A stretch of 34,699 nucleotides of DNA, taken from the NCBI RefSeq assembly GCF_000719955.1, contig NZ_JOII01000049.1, positions 1 through 34,699 of the forward strand, written 5' to 3'. This DNA is from Streptomyces albidoflavus. GTDB lineage: Bacteria > Actinomycetota > Actinomycetes > Streptomycetales > Streptomycetaceae. The position numbers and the translations under genes are program-made. The notes beneath the pieces were generated by a model. It was not told the DNA's origin and did not search any database. It was given only the letters and a program-made list of their open reading frames with translations. Positions 16,141 to 23,630 of this stretch are shown here, piece by piece; the first letter of the stretch is position 1, and each line of letters begins with the position of its first letter.

Positions 16141-17427
16141 TCACGCCTTGGTGGTGTCCTCGACCTCCTCCTCGTCCTCCCGGCCCGGGGTCTTCAGGTC
16201 GAGCTTGGTGATGAGGACGCGGAAGACCACGTAGTAGACGACGGCGAAGGCGAGGCCGATCGGGATGATGAGCCAGGGTTTGGTCGCCAGGCCCCAGTTG
16301 ATGACGTAGTCGATCAGGCCCGCCGAGAAGCTGAAGCCGTCGTGGACGCCGAACGCCCAGGTCACCGCCATCGACACACCGGTCAGCAGGGCGTGGATGA
16401 CGTAGAGGACCGGGGCGATGAAGAGGAAGGAGTACTCCAGCGGCTCGGTGATGCCGGTGACGAAGGAGGTCAGGCCGACCGAGAGCATCAGGCCGCCGAC
16501 CTCCTTACGGCGGTGCGGCTTGGCCGAGTGGGCGATGGCGAGGGCGGCGGCCGGCAGGGCGAACATCATGATCGGGAAGAAGCCCGAGGTGAACTGGCCG
16601 GCCGTCGGGTCGCCCGCCAGGAAGCGGGTGATGTCACCGTGCACGACCTGGCCGTCCGGGGTGGTGTAGCTGCCGAACTGGAACCAGATGGGCACGTTGA
16701 GGAACTGGTGCAGGCCGATCACCAGCAGCGCCCGGTTGGCGACGCCGAAGATGCCCGCGCCCCACGAGCCGAGCCCGATCAGCCAGTCGCTGAAGCTCTC
16801 CAGGCCGTCACCGATCGGCGGCCAGATCCACAGGCAGATCGCGGCGAAGGCGATGGCGACGAAGGCCATGATGATCGGCACCAGGCGGCGCCCGTTGAAG
16901 AAGCCCAGCCAGTCCACCAGCCTCGTCCGGTGGAACCGCTGCCAGAAGTAGGCGGCGAGCAGGCCGATCACGATGCCGCCGAAGACCCCGGGGTTCTGGT
17001 ACTCGTACGCCACCACCGAGCCGTCCGCCGCCTGGCACCCCGCCAGCACGTCCTTGGTGTCGGCCGGGCAGTCCTTCGGGAACTGCTGGAGCACGTTGTA
17101 GTAGACGAGGAAGCCGGCGACCGCCGCCAGCGCGGTCGAGCCGTCCGCCTTCTTCGCCATGCCGATGGCGACGCCCACGCAGAAGAGCAGCGGCAGCCCG
17201 ATGTTCGGGTCGAGCAGGCCCCCGCCCGCCCCCGCCATCACCTTGGCGACGCCCGTCCAGCCCAGCCCCTCGTCGCCGAAGACGTCCGGCTGGCCGAGCC
17301 GGTTGAGGATGCCGGCCGCCGGCAGGACGGCGATCGGGAGCTGGAGGCTGCGGCCCATCTTCTGGAGGCCCTGGAAGAGGCTGTTCCACCATCGCTTGCG
17401 GGGGAGCGCCTCGTTCGCCGTACTCAT
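16141..17427 (-). CDS. nagE: PTS EIIC, N-acetylglucosamine permease
   Basis: A 428-residue membrane permease of the glucose/GlcNAc PTS family, minus strand, ATG 17427 with GGGAGGAA upstream. It starts W-W-N-S-L-F-Q-G-L-Q-K-M-G-R-S-L-Q-L-P-I-A-V-L-P-A-A-G-I-L and continues with about eight to ten hydrophobic segments, including G-L-P-L-L-F-C-V-G-V-A-I-G-M-A and the sugar-site block G-I-T-E-P-L-E-Y-S-F-L-F. No EIIB or EIIA domain is fused; the EIIB is the divergent gene at 17594. In S. coelicolor the corresponding NagE2/NagF genes take up GlcNAc and are repressed by DasR. The Lys/Glu-rich C-terminus (R-E-D-E-E-E-V-E-D-T-T-K-A) is cytoplasmic. Confidence 0.92.
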   Translation of the reverse strand: MSTANEALPRKRWWNSLFQGLQKMGRSLQLPIAVLPAAGILNRLGQPDVFGDEGLGWTGVAKVMAGAGGGLLDPNIGLPLLFCVGVAIGMAKKADGSTALAAVAGFLVYYNVLQQFPKDCPADTKDVLAGCQAADGSVVAYEYQNPGVFGGIVIGLLAAYFWQRFHRTRLVDWLGFFNGRRLVPIIMAFVAIAFAAICLWIWPPIGDGLESFSDWLIGLGSWGAGIFGVANRALLVIGLHQFLNVPIWFQFGSYTTPDGQVVHGDITRFLAGDPTAGQFTSGFFPIMMFALPAAALAIAHSAKPHRRKEVGGLMLSVGLTSFVTGITEPLEYSFLFIAPVLYVIHALLTGVSMAVTWAFGVHDGFSFSAGLIDYVINWGLATKPWLIIPIGLAFAVVYYVVFRVLITKLDLKTPGREDEEEVEDTTKA

Positions 17428-17532
17428 CGGCTTCCTCCCTGCGCGGACGGCCGGCCCGCTGTCGCCTGCTGGTGACCGCCATCCTTCGGGACGTCAGGTT
17501 TCCCCGCCCGCGAAGTTGGGCCAACCGTGCGC

Positions 17533-17566
17533 TAACGTGACAAACCGGACCGGTCGGGACCGGTCG
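17533..17566 (+). promoter_or_regulatory. Candidate nagF promoter with dre-like (DasR) operator
   Basis: TAACGT at 17533-17538 could be the nagF -10. Bases 17549-17564 read ACCGGTCGGGACCGGT, which has the GGTC-NN-GACC core of the DasR responsive element (consensus near ACTGGTCTAGACCACT; 11 of 16 match). The site is also two tandem copies of GGACCGGTCG. Binding by DasR is inferred from the match and from the nag genes on either side. Confidence 0.5.
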
Positions 17567-17593
17567 GCGCCCGCACACCCCGAGGGAGAACCC

Positions 17594-17827
17594 ATGGCCA
17601 GCAAGGCTGAGAAGATCGTCGCCGCGCTCGGCGGCATCGACAACATCGACGAGGTCGAAGGCTGCATCACCCGCCTGCGCACCGAGGTCCACGACCCGTC
17701 CAAGGTCGACGAAGCCGCGCTCAAGGCCGCGGGCGCCCACGGCGTCGTCAAGATGGGCACCGCCGTCCAGGTCGTCATCGGCACCGACGCCGACCCCATC
17801 GCCGCCGACATCGAGGACCTGATGTAG
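17594..17827 (+). CDS. nagF: PTS EIIB, glucose/N-acetylglucosamine type
   Basis: A 77-residue cytoplasmic EIIB domain that passes phosphate from EIIA to the sugar carried by NagE. The phosphorylated cysteine is C24 in [13 protein letters not shown], the family signature; [15 protein letters not shown] lies in the C-terminal half. The length equals a single EIIB domain. GAGGGAGAA stands just before ATG 17594. It is divergent from nagE across 166 bases that include the dre-like site. Confidence 0.95.
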   Translation: MASKAEKIVAALGGIDNIDEVEGCITRLRTEVHDPSKVDEAALKAAGAHGVVKMGTAVQVVIGTDADPIAADIEDLM

Positions 17828-17924
17828 CGAGCGGAGCGGTACGCCTCCAGGGCCGTCCCCGGCGCGGGGCGGCCCCGCCGTCGTGCGCCGGCCACCGGGG
17901 GAGCACCGGGCGCCGCCGACCGCG

Positions 17925-17930
17925 TAGGCT
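17925..17930 (+). promoter_or_regulatory. Candidate -10 of rph, leaderless
   Basis: TAGGCT followed by seven bases and ATG 17938; no Shine-Dalgarno is present. Confidence 0.5.
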
Positions 17931-17937
17931 CCTCGCC

Positions 17938-18663
<726 letters not shown>

Positions 18664-18723
18664 GCCCCGCGTTCGGGGGTACCGGGTAAAGAAACAACCA
18701 AGTCGCACGGCAACCGGAGCACC

Positions 18724-18784
18724 CTCCCGGGCGTCCCCACGTATGCGGGCCGGCACCGGCCGGTTCCGCACCGACGCCCGGGAG
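18724..18784 (+). promoter_or_regulatory. Hairpin overlapping the lipoprotein Shine-Dalgarno
   Basis: CTCCCGGGCGTC at 18724-18735 pairs perfectly with 18773-18784. The right arm's last bases (GGGAG) merge with GAGAGGA, the ribosome-binding site of the gene at 18795. Inner segments (GCCGGCACCGGCC, TGCGG/CCGCA) also pair. It could be the rph terminator, a translation-blocking leader, or both. Confidence 0.5.
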
Positions 18785-18794
18785 AGGAACCCCC

Positions 18795-19178
18795 ATGCCT
18801 ACGAGCCGCCGCCTCGCCACCGCGACCGCCGGTGCCGCCCTGCTCGTCCCCCTCCTGCTGGGATGCGGCGCGCTGGAGAAGGCGGCCGACTGCGTGCGCA
18901 CCGCCGACCGGATAGCCGACTCCGTCGCCGACCTCCAGCGGGCCGCCGACGGAGCCGCCGAGGACCCCCAGCAGGCCTCCGAGGCGCTCGACCGGATCGA
19001 CAAGAACGTCGACGACATCCAGAAGGACACCGGCGACGCCGACGTCAAGAAGGCCGTAGACCACCTCGACACGGCCGTGGGGAACGTCCGGGCCTCCCTG
19101 GAGAAGGGGGACGAAGTCCCCGATGTCAGTCCGGTGGTGGATGCCGCGGGCGAGCTGACCAAGGTGTGCACGCCGTAG
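18795..19178 (+). CDS. Small secreted lipoprotein, helical, unknown function
   Basis: A 127-residue predicted lipoprotein. The N-terminus M-P-T-S-R-R-L is followed by a hydrophobic stretch and a lipobox L-L-L-G-C (C24), then G-A-L-E-K-A-A-D-C. The mature part is acidic and helical, with heptad-like Ala/Leu/Val and many Asp (R-I-A-D-S-V-A-D-L-Q-R-A-A-D; V-D-D-I-Q-K-D-T-G-D-A-D-V-K-K-A-V-D-H-L), suggesting an extracellular helical bundle. C32 and a Cys near the C-terminus (T-K-V-C-T-P) could form a disulfide. ATG 18795 follows GAGAGGA, which sits in a hairpin arm. I do not recognise a named family. Confidence 0.8.
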   Translation: MPTSRRLATATAGAALLVPLLLGCGALEKAADCVRTADRIADSVADLQRAADGAAEDPQQASEALDRIDKNVDDIQKDTGDADVKKAVDHLDTAVGNVRASLEKGDEVPDVSPVVDAAGELTKVCTP

Positions 19179-19195
19179 CGGCGTGGGGTGGGGGG

Positions 19196-19343
19196 GGCCT
19201 CAAGCGCCGGCCGGGCTGATCTTTCGGCTGGGCTCCGGCTCCACGGCGCCGGTCACCGATGGCCTCAAGCGCCGGCCGGGCTTGGAAGGTGGCCTCAAGC
19301 GCCGGCTGGGCTTGGAAGGTGGCCTCAAGCGCCGGCCGGGCTC
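19196..19343 (+). repeat. Four forward dispersed repeats, three in 30-bp tandem
   Basis: Copies start at 19196, 19261, 19291 and 19321; the core is GGCCTCAAGCGCCGGCCGGG, with one C-to-T change in the third. The last three are spaced exactly 30 bases apart with the linker TTGGAAGGT, forming a short tandem array. Confidence 0.9.
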
Positions 19344-19400
19344 GAAGTGGCTGATCGGCCGTCGTTGATCGGCAGGCTGAGCTTCGAGCCGGGTAAGACT

Positions 19401-19488
19401 CAGCCCGGCCGGCGCTTGAGGCCAGTCAGTGACCGGCACCCCGGAGCCGGAGCCGGAGCCCAGGACAGCCCGGCCGGCGCTTGAGGCC
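19401..19488 (-). repeat. Two reverse dispersed repeats
   Basis: Copies at 19401-19423 and 19466-19488 read CAGCCCGGCCGGCGCTTGAG then GCC on the plus strand. The 88-bp block 19401-19488 is an imperfect inverted copy of 19196-19283 (repeat, spacer with GGCTCCGGCTCC and GCCGGTCAC, repeat), leaving a 117-base loop. Confidence 0.9.
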
Positions 19489-19505
19489 ACCCGTGGGCCA
19501 TGTCC

Positions 19506-19511
19506 GATACT
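19506..19511 (+). promoter_or_regulatory. Candidate -10 of rdgB, leaderless
   Basis: GATACT followed by six bases and ATG 19518; decides between this ATG and the in-frame ATG at 19500. Confidence 0.45.
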
Positions 19512-19517
19512 GAGGAC

Positions 19518-20120
19518 ATGACCCGCCTGATTCTCGCCACCCGGAACACCGGAAAGATCACCGAGCTGCGCGCGATCCTCGCCGACGCCGGCCTCTCCCA
19601 CGAACTCGTCGGCGCCGACGCCTACCCGGAGATCCCCGACGTCAAGGAGACCGGCGTCACCTTCGCCGAGAACGCCCTGCTCAAGGCGCACGCCCTGGCC
19701 CAGGCGACGGGCCTGCCCGCGGTCGCCGACGACTCCGGCCTCTGCGTCGAGGTGCTCGGCGGCGCCCCAGGCATCTTCTCCGCCCGCTGGGCCGGCCGGC
19801 ACGGCGACGACCAGGCCAACCTCGACCTGCTCCTCGCCCAGCTCTCCGACATCGACGACCCCCAACGCGCCGCCTACTTCGCCTGCGCCGCCGCCCTCGC
19901 CCTCCCCGACGGCACCGAACGCGTCGTCGAGGGCCGCCTCACCGGCACCCTCCGCCACGCCCCCGCAGGCACCCACGGCTTCGGCTACGACCCGATCCTC
20001 CAGCCCGACGGCGAAACCCGCACCTGCGCCGAACTCACCCCGGCCGAAAAAAACGCCATCAGCCACCGAGGCAAGGCCTTCCGCGCCCTCGCCCCAATCG
20101 TCCAAGAACTCCTCGGCTAA
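19518..20120 (+). CDS. rdgB: XTP/dITP pyrophosphatase (Ham1/RdgB)
   Basis: A 200-residue house-cleaning enzyme that hydrolyses XTP, dITP and ITP to monophosphates. The N-terminus M-T-R-L-I-L-A-T-R-N-T-G-K-I-T-E-L is the family signature (T/S-x-N-x-x-K). A-D-D-S-G-L-C-V-E-V-L and the P-G-I-F-S-A-R-W-A-G segment follow, then G-F-G-Y-D-P-I-L and the terminal I-S-H-R-G-K-A-F-R-A-L (SHR motif). ATG 19518 is chosen because a longer start at 19500 adds residues not expected in the family and would overlap the -10. The repeat cluster lies just upstream and a second cluster just downstream. Confidence 0.96.
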   Translation: MTRLILATRNTGKITELRAILADAGLSHELVGADAYPEIPDVKETGVTFAENALLKAHALAQATGLPAVADDSGLCVEVLGGAPGIFSARWAGRHGDDQANLDLLLAQLSDIDDPQRAAYFACAAALALPDGTERVVEGRLTGTLRHAPAGTHGFGYDPILQPDGETRTCAELTPAEKNAISHRGKAFRALAPIVQELLG

Positions 20121-20146
20121 CCCGCTCCCTTCACGCCCGCCCCATC

Positions 20147-20289
20147 CAGCCCGGCCGGCGTTTGAGGCCATCTTTGACCGGCAGGTCCCATCCGGAGCCC
20201 GACCAATCCCAGCCCGGCCGGCGCTTGAGGCCATCTTTCCGAGCCCGGCCGGCGCTTGAGGCCAAAGAGCCCGGCCGGCGTTTGAGGCC
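20147..20289 (-). repeat. Four reverse copies of the dispersed repeat
   Basis: Copies at 20147-20169, 20210-20232, 20241-20263 and 20267-20289, all in the same orientation (AGCCCGGCCGGCGYTTGAGG then CC on the plus strand, Y = C or T). Spacing falls from 40 to 8 to 3 bases. They fill the 3' flank of rdgB before the convergent tRNA terminator. Confidence 0.9.
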
Positions 20290-20320
20290 ACCCCTTTCGG
20301 CCGGCCAAGAGGCAGGCGGG

Positions 20321-20358
20321 AAAAGGAAAAACCCGGACCACCGCGAGGTGGCCCGGGT
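20321..20358 (-). terminator. Rho-independent terminator of tRNA-Leu
   Basis: On the minus strand ACCCGG...CACC TCGC GGTG...CCGGGT (plus 20331-20358) is followed by TTTTCCTTTT (plus 20321-20330), a textbook hairpin plus T-tract directly after the tRNA. Confidence 0.9.
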
Positions 20359-20360
20359 TG

Positions 20361-20443
20361 TGCGGCCGGAGGGACTCGAACCCTCACGGGCGAAGCCCAC
20401 TGGGACCTAAACCCAGCTCGTCTGCCAGTTCCGACACGGCCGC
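20361..20443 (-). tRNA. tRNA-Leu(UAG)
   Basis: An 83-base class II tRNA. The 7-bp acceptor pairs GCGGCCG (minus, from 20443) with CGGCCGC near 20362-20368. The D-arm, an anticodon stem CTGGG/CCCAG with loop TTTAGGT (anticodon TAG at plus 20407-20409, reading CUA), a long variable arm with GGGCTTCGCCC and the T-loop GGTTCGAGTCC are all present. CCA is not encoded. Confidence 0.95.
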
Positions 20444-20486
20444 GAGCAGCGCCATCCTACCGGCACCCCCCACGCCCCCGGCAGGG

Positions 20487-21986
20487 CTAGAACTTGGGAT
20501 CGGGCGACTGCGCGTCGAGGATCTCCCGAGCCTCCTCCTCGGTCGCCACCGAGGGCGGCGACCCGGCGAGCGGCCGGTGCGCCGTCTCCTTCATGCAGGC
20601 CACCGCGATGATCCCGACCAGCGAGGCCGCCATCGCGTAGTACGCGGGCATCATGTCGTCCCCGGTCAGCCCGATGAGCCCGGTGATGACCAGCGGGGTG
20701 GTCCCGCCGAAGAGCGAGGCGGAGAGGTTGTAGCCGACGGAGAGCGACCCGTACCGCACCGGCGTCGGGAAGAGCGCCGGGAGCGCCGCCGACATGGTGC
20801 CGAGCAGGCAGACCAGCGAGAGGCCGAGCATCAGCATGCCGCCCGAGACGGCGAGCAGGCTGCCCTGCTTGACCAGCAGGAACGAGGGGATGGAGAGGAA
20901 GAAGAAGCTGATCATGCCGGTCATGAGCAGTGGCTTGCGCCCGAAGCGGTCACTGAGTTTGCCGACCTGGTTGATGATCAGCATCAGCAGCACCATCACG
21001 CCGATGAGGATCAGCAGCCCGTGGCTCTCGTCGTACCCCATCTCGTCCGAGAGGTACGTCGGCATGTACGACAGCAGCATGTAGTCGGTGATGTTGTACG
21101 CGCCGACCAGGGCGATGCAGAGGATCAGCGAGGGCCAGTAGCGGCGGAAGATCTTCGCCAGGTCGCCCTTGTGGGTGGTCTCGACGCCGTCGGCGGCCTC
21201 GGAGGCGTGGGCGGAGGTGCCGTCCTCCAGCTTCTGGAAGGCGGGGGTCTCGTCCAGCTTGAGCCGCAGGTAGATGCCGACGAAGCCCAGCGGCCCGGCG
21301 ACCAGGAACGGGATGCGCCACCCCCAGCTCTCCATCGCCCCGTCGTCCAGCACCGCGTAGAGCGCGGTGACCAGGCCGGCGGCGCCGGTGTAGCCGAGCA
21401 GGGTGCCCAGCTCCAGGAAGCTGCCGAAGAAGCCGCGCCGCTTGTCGGGGGCGTACTCGGCGATGAAGGTCGAGGCGCCGCCGTACTCGCCGCCGGTGGA
21501 GAAGCCCTGCACCAGCCGGAAGAGGATCAGCAGCAGCGGCGCCCAGAAGCCGATCGAGGCGTACGAGGGGATCAGGCCGATGCAGAAGGTGCCCAGCGCC
21601 ATCAGGATCATCGTCAGCGCGAGGACCTTCTTGCGGCCCAGCCGGTCGCCCATCGGGCCGAAGAACATGCCGCCCAGCGGCCGTACCAGGAAGGCGACGG
21701 CGAAGGTGGCGAACGAGGAGAGCAGCTGCACCGTGTCGTTCCCGGACGGGAAGAAGACATGGCCGATGGTGACCGCGAGGTAGGAGTAGATCCCGAAGTC
21801 GAACCACTCCATGGCGTTGCCGAGGGAGGCGGCTTTCACGGCCCGCTTGACGGCCCGCTCGTCGGTGACGGTGATGTCGCTCCGCCGCAGCCTGGGATTC
21901 CTGCGCTGCCGCGCGGCACGGAAGAGGCGGGGATGCCGTTTGACCGCCTCGGGGTCGCCCCCGGTCTGCGGGCCGGTATCGGCCAT
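20487..21986 (-). CDS. MFS transporter, metabolite:H+ symporter (ProP-like)
   Basis: A 499-residue MFS protein of the MHS group, minus strand, ATG 21986 with GGGAGC upstream. A basic N-terminal region of about 60 residues precedes the signature L-G-N-A-M-E-W-F-D-F-G-I-Y-S-Y-L-A. G-R-L/M-x-D-R type loops follow: P-M-G-D-R-L-G-R-K-K-V-L and L-S-D-R-F-G-R-K-P. Y-E... R-x-x-Q-G-F-S-T-G-G-E-Y-G-G-A matches ProP and its relatives. Typical substrates are proline, betaine or other zwitterions and dicarboxylates; the substrate is not decidable here. There is a short acidic C-tail (A-T-E-E-E-A-R-E-I-L-D-A-Q), with no long coiled coil as in E. coli ProP. Confidence 0.92.
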   Translation of the reverse strand: MADTGPQTGGDPEAVKRHPRLFRAARQRRNPRLRRSDITVTDERAVKRAVKAASLGNAMEWFDFGIYSYLAVTIGHVFFPSGNDTVQLLSSFATFAVAFLVRPLGGMFFGPMGDRLGRKKVLALTMILMALGTFCIGLIPSYASIGFWAPLLLILFRLVQGFSTGGEYGGASTFIAEYAPDKRRGFFGSFLELGTLLGYTGAAGLVTALYAVLDDGAMESWGWRIPFLVAGPLGFVGIYLRLKLDETPAFQKLEDGTSAHASEAADGVETTHKGDLAKIFRRYWPSLILCIALVGAYNITDYMLLSYMPTYLSDEMGYDESHGLLILIGVMVLLMLIINQVGKLSDRFGRKPLLMTGMISFFFLSIPSFLLVKQGSLLAVSGGMLMLGLSLVCLLGTMSAALPALFPTPVRYGSLSVGYNLSASLFGGTTPLVITGLIGLTGDDMMPAYYAMAASLVGIIAVACMKETAHRPLAGSPPSVATEEEAREILDAQSPDPKF

Positions 21987-22157
21987 GGCTGCTCCCTTTC
22001 CCTCGGTGGTGGTTCCAGGGACTGCTTCTGCGCCCAGATCGCAGGCGCAAACCGCCACGCCGGAAAAGTGTCGCCCCCTCACAGAACCCGCGCGACCCCG
22101 TCGCGTCTGAGTGGCTGACGCGGCGGGGCCGGGAGGAGGGGGCGGGAAGGGGGTCGC

Positions 22158-22625
22158 TCAGACGCCGAGGTCCCGCATGATCTTGGCGACGTGGCCGGTG
22201 GCCTTGACGTTGTAGAAGGCGTGCTCGACGGTGCCGTCCTCGCCGACCACGACCGTGGAGCGGATCACGCCCGTCACCGTCTTGCCGTAGAGCTTCTTCT
22301 CGCCGAAGGCGCCGTACGCGGCCAGCGTCTCCTTGGAGGGGTCGCCGACCAGCGTGACCTTGAGGTCCTCCTTCTCGCGGAACTTCGCGAGCTTCTCCGG
22401 CTTGTCCGGGGAGACGCCGATCACGTCGTACCCGGCGCTCGCCAGCGCGTCCAGGTTGTCGGTGAAGTCGCACGCCTGCTTGGTGCAGCCGGGGGTGAGG
22501 GCGGCCGGGTAGAAGTAGACGATGACCTTGCGGCCCTGGTGCGAGGCGAGGGAGACCTCGTTGCCGTCGGCGTCGGGCAGGGTGAAGGCGGGGGCGGTGT
22601 CGCCCGGCTTGAGTCGCTCGCTCAT
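22158..22625 (-). CDS. bcp: Thioredoxin-dependent thiol peroxidase (Bcp peroxiredoxin)
   Basis: A 155-residue peroxiredoxin of the Bcp/PrxQ group, reducing hydroperoxides. The active site is Y-P-A-A-L-T-P-G-C47-T-K-Q-A-C52-D-F; C47 is peroxidatic and C52 the resolving cysteine, the usual five-residue spacing. It starts M-S-E-R-L-K-P-G-D-T-A-P-A-F-T-L-P-D and ends K-I-M-R-D-L-G-V, the full family length. The start codon at 22625 has GAGGAG about 7 bases upstream. Divergent from the DUF3618 gene. Confidence 0.95.
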   Translation of the reverse strand: MSERLKPGDTAPAFTLPDADGNEVSLASHQGRKVIVYFYPAALTPGCTKQACDFTDNLDALASAGYDVIGVSPDKPEKLAKFREKEDLKVTLVGDPSKETLAAYGAFGEKKLYGKTVTGVIRSTVVVGEDGTVEHAFYNVKATGHVAKIMRDLGV

Positions 22626-22752
22626 GATCGGTCTCCTCGCGGTGCGCGGTTCTGGTTCGTGTTGAGCCTAATAGGGGTGCCGTGGGGTGGGATCAGGCCA
22701 GAGCTGACAGACTGTCGACGGACAGAGACGGCTCACGGGATGGTCCGGGTTT

Positions 22753-22768
22753 CCCCGGGTACCCGGGG
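22753..22768. promoter_or_regulatory. 16-bp perfect palindrome
   Basis: CCCCGGGTACCCGGGG lies 35 bases before the DUF3618 GTG, in the bcp/DUF3618 divergent region. It could be an operator or a loopless cruciform-prone element. Confidence 0.35.
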
Positions 22769-22802
22769 ACCCATGGGTACGGACGACGACGGAGGCAGCG
22801 CG

Positions 22803-23126
22803 GTGTCGGATGCCAGGACCCCTGCGCAGATCGAGGCGGACATCAAGCGGCGGCGTGACACGCTCGCCGAGACCCTCGACGAGATCGGGGTGCGGGTGCA
22901 CCCCAAGACGATCGTCGGCGACGCGAAGGCCCAGGTGGCCTCGCGGGTCGACGCGACCCTCGGCCGGGCCTACGTGGGGGTGAACCGCGCCCTGTCCCAG
23001 GTGCGCTCCGGTTTCACCCGCGAGGACGGCTCGGTGCGCCCGGAGCGGGTGATCCCGGTGGCGCTGGTCGCGGTCGGCATCGTCGGCCTGGTGGTGGCCT
23101 CCTCGCGCCGGGACTCCGGCAAGTAG
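22803..23126 (+). CDS. DUF3618 membrane protein
   Basis: A 107-residue protein. GTG 22803 is chosen for GGAGG at 22791-22795, 7 bases upstream; an in-frame ATG at 22773 is the alternative. The N-terminus S-D-A-R-T-P-A-Q-I-E-A-D-I-K-R-R-R-D-T-L-A-E-T-L-D-E-I is the DUF3618 signature: a charged helix with regular Arg/Glu. One hydrophobic helix (V-I-P-V-A-L-V-A-V-G-I-V-G-L-V-V-A) lies near the C-terminus, so it is probably a single-pass membrane protein with the charged helix in the cytoplasm. Function unknown. It is followed by the GroES gene. Confidence 0.85.
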   Translation: MSDARTPAQIEADIKRRRDTLAETLDEIGVRVHPKTIVGDAKAQVASRVDATLGRAYVGVNRALSQVRSGFTREDGSVRPERVIPVALVAVGIVGLVVASSRRDSGK

Positions 23127-23191
23127 GGCGCCCGCGCGGGGCCCCCGCCGGCGGCCTGGACCCTTCTCCGCACGGGGGAGCGGGCGCCAGG

Positions 23192-23197
23192 TAGGTT
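23192..23197 (+). promoter_or_regulatory. Candidate -10 of the groES-like gene, leaderless
   Basis: TAGGTT followed by six bases and GTG 23204. Confidence 0.5.
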
Positions 23198-23203
23198 CGT
23201 GGC

Positions 23204-23545
23204 GTGAGTGAGAACAGCCGGCACGACAAGTTGCCCATCCGGATGCTGCACGACCGCGTACTGGTCCGCACCGACATCCCCGAGGGGGAGCGGCGCTCGA
23301 CCGGCGGCATCGTCATCCCCGCCACGGCCGCGGTCGGCCGCCGCCTGGGCTGGGCCGAGGTGGTCGCCGTCGGGCAGAACGTCCGCGCGGTCGAGCCCGG
23401 GGACCGGGTGCTGTACGACCCCGAGGATCGCGCCGAGGTCGAGGTCCGTGGCGTCGCGTACGTCCTGATGCGCGAGCGCGACCTGCACGCCGTCGCCGCC
23501 GACCGCTTCGAGGGGTCGGAGGACGCGACGGGGCTCTACCTGTAG
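23204..23545 (+). CDS. GroES (Cpn10) family co-chaperonin, stand-alone
   Basis: A 113-residue GroES-fold protein. The chaperonin-10 signature is seen in I-R-M-L-H-D-R-V-L-V-R-T-D (about 12-24), followed by a mobile-loop-like segment R-R-S-T-G-G-I-V-I-P-A-T-A and V-V-A-V-G-Q-N-V-R-A-V-E-P-G-D-R-V-L-Y-D. The last strand is less like GroES: it ends R-D-L-H-A-V-A-A-D-R-F-E-G-S-E-D-A-T-G-L-Y-L, longer than the usual I-L/V-A terminus. No groEL is nearby, so it is a second GroES of unknown partner. GTG 23204 is the start given by a leaderless -10. Confidence 0.88.
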   Translation: MSENSRHDKLPIRMLHDRVLVRTDIPEGERRSTGGIVIPATAAVGRRLGWAEVVAVGQNVRAVEPGDRVLYDPEDRAEVEVRGVAYVLMRERDLHAVAADRFEGSEDATGLYL

Positions 23546-23567
23546 CGGAAGCGGGAGCAGGGCTTTC

Positions 23568-23615
23568 GGCCCGGCTGCCGGTGACCGAGGTCACCGGGGG
23601 CCGGGCCCGCTTTTT
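23568..23615 (+). terminator. Terminator after groES-like gene
   Basis: CCGGTGACC (23578-23586) pairs with GGTCACCGG (23589-23597) around a GA loop, GGCCCGG (23568-23574) pairs with CCGGGCC (23601-23607), and TTTTT follows at 23611-23615. Confidence 0.85.
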
Positions 23616-23617
23616 GC

Positions 23618-23623
23618 TACCGT
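23618..23623 (+). promoter_or_regulatory. Candidate -10 of sugE
   Basis: TACCGT places the transcription start near 23630, at the first base of the riboswitch, so the leader is about 77 bases. Confidence 0.45.
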
Positions 23624-23630
23624 GGAGACA

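Noticed and set aside
16036..17475. 479-codon plus-strand open frame opposite nagE
   Set aside because: Opposite strand encodes a complete EIIC with membrane helices and family motifs; this frame is Arg/His/Asp/Gly-rich filler.
19261..19343. Possible CRISPR array (regularly spaced repeats)
   Set aside because: Spacers are only 7-10 bases and identical to each other; the same repeat occurs singly elsewhere, and no cas gene is present.
19183..19484. Small open frames translating the repeats (PQAPAGL- and GLKRRPG-type repeats)
   Set aside because: They arise from the repeat sequence in any frame, on both strands, without start signals; best read as noncoding.
20358..22118. 586-codon plus-strand open frame opposite the ProP-like gene and across the tRNA
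   Set aside because: It runs through the tRNA-Leu and has His/Gln/Glu-rich nonsense composition; the minus strand encodes a normal MFS protein.
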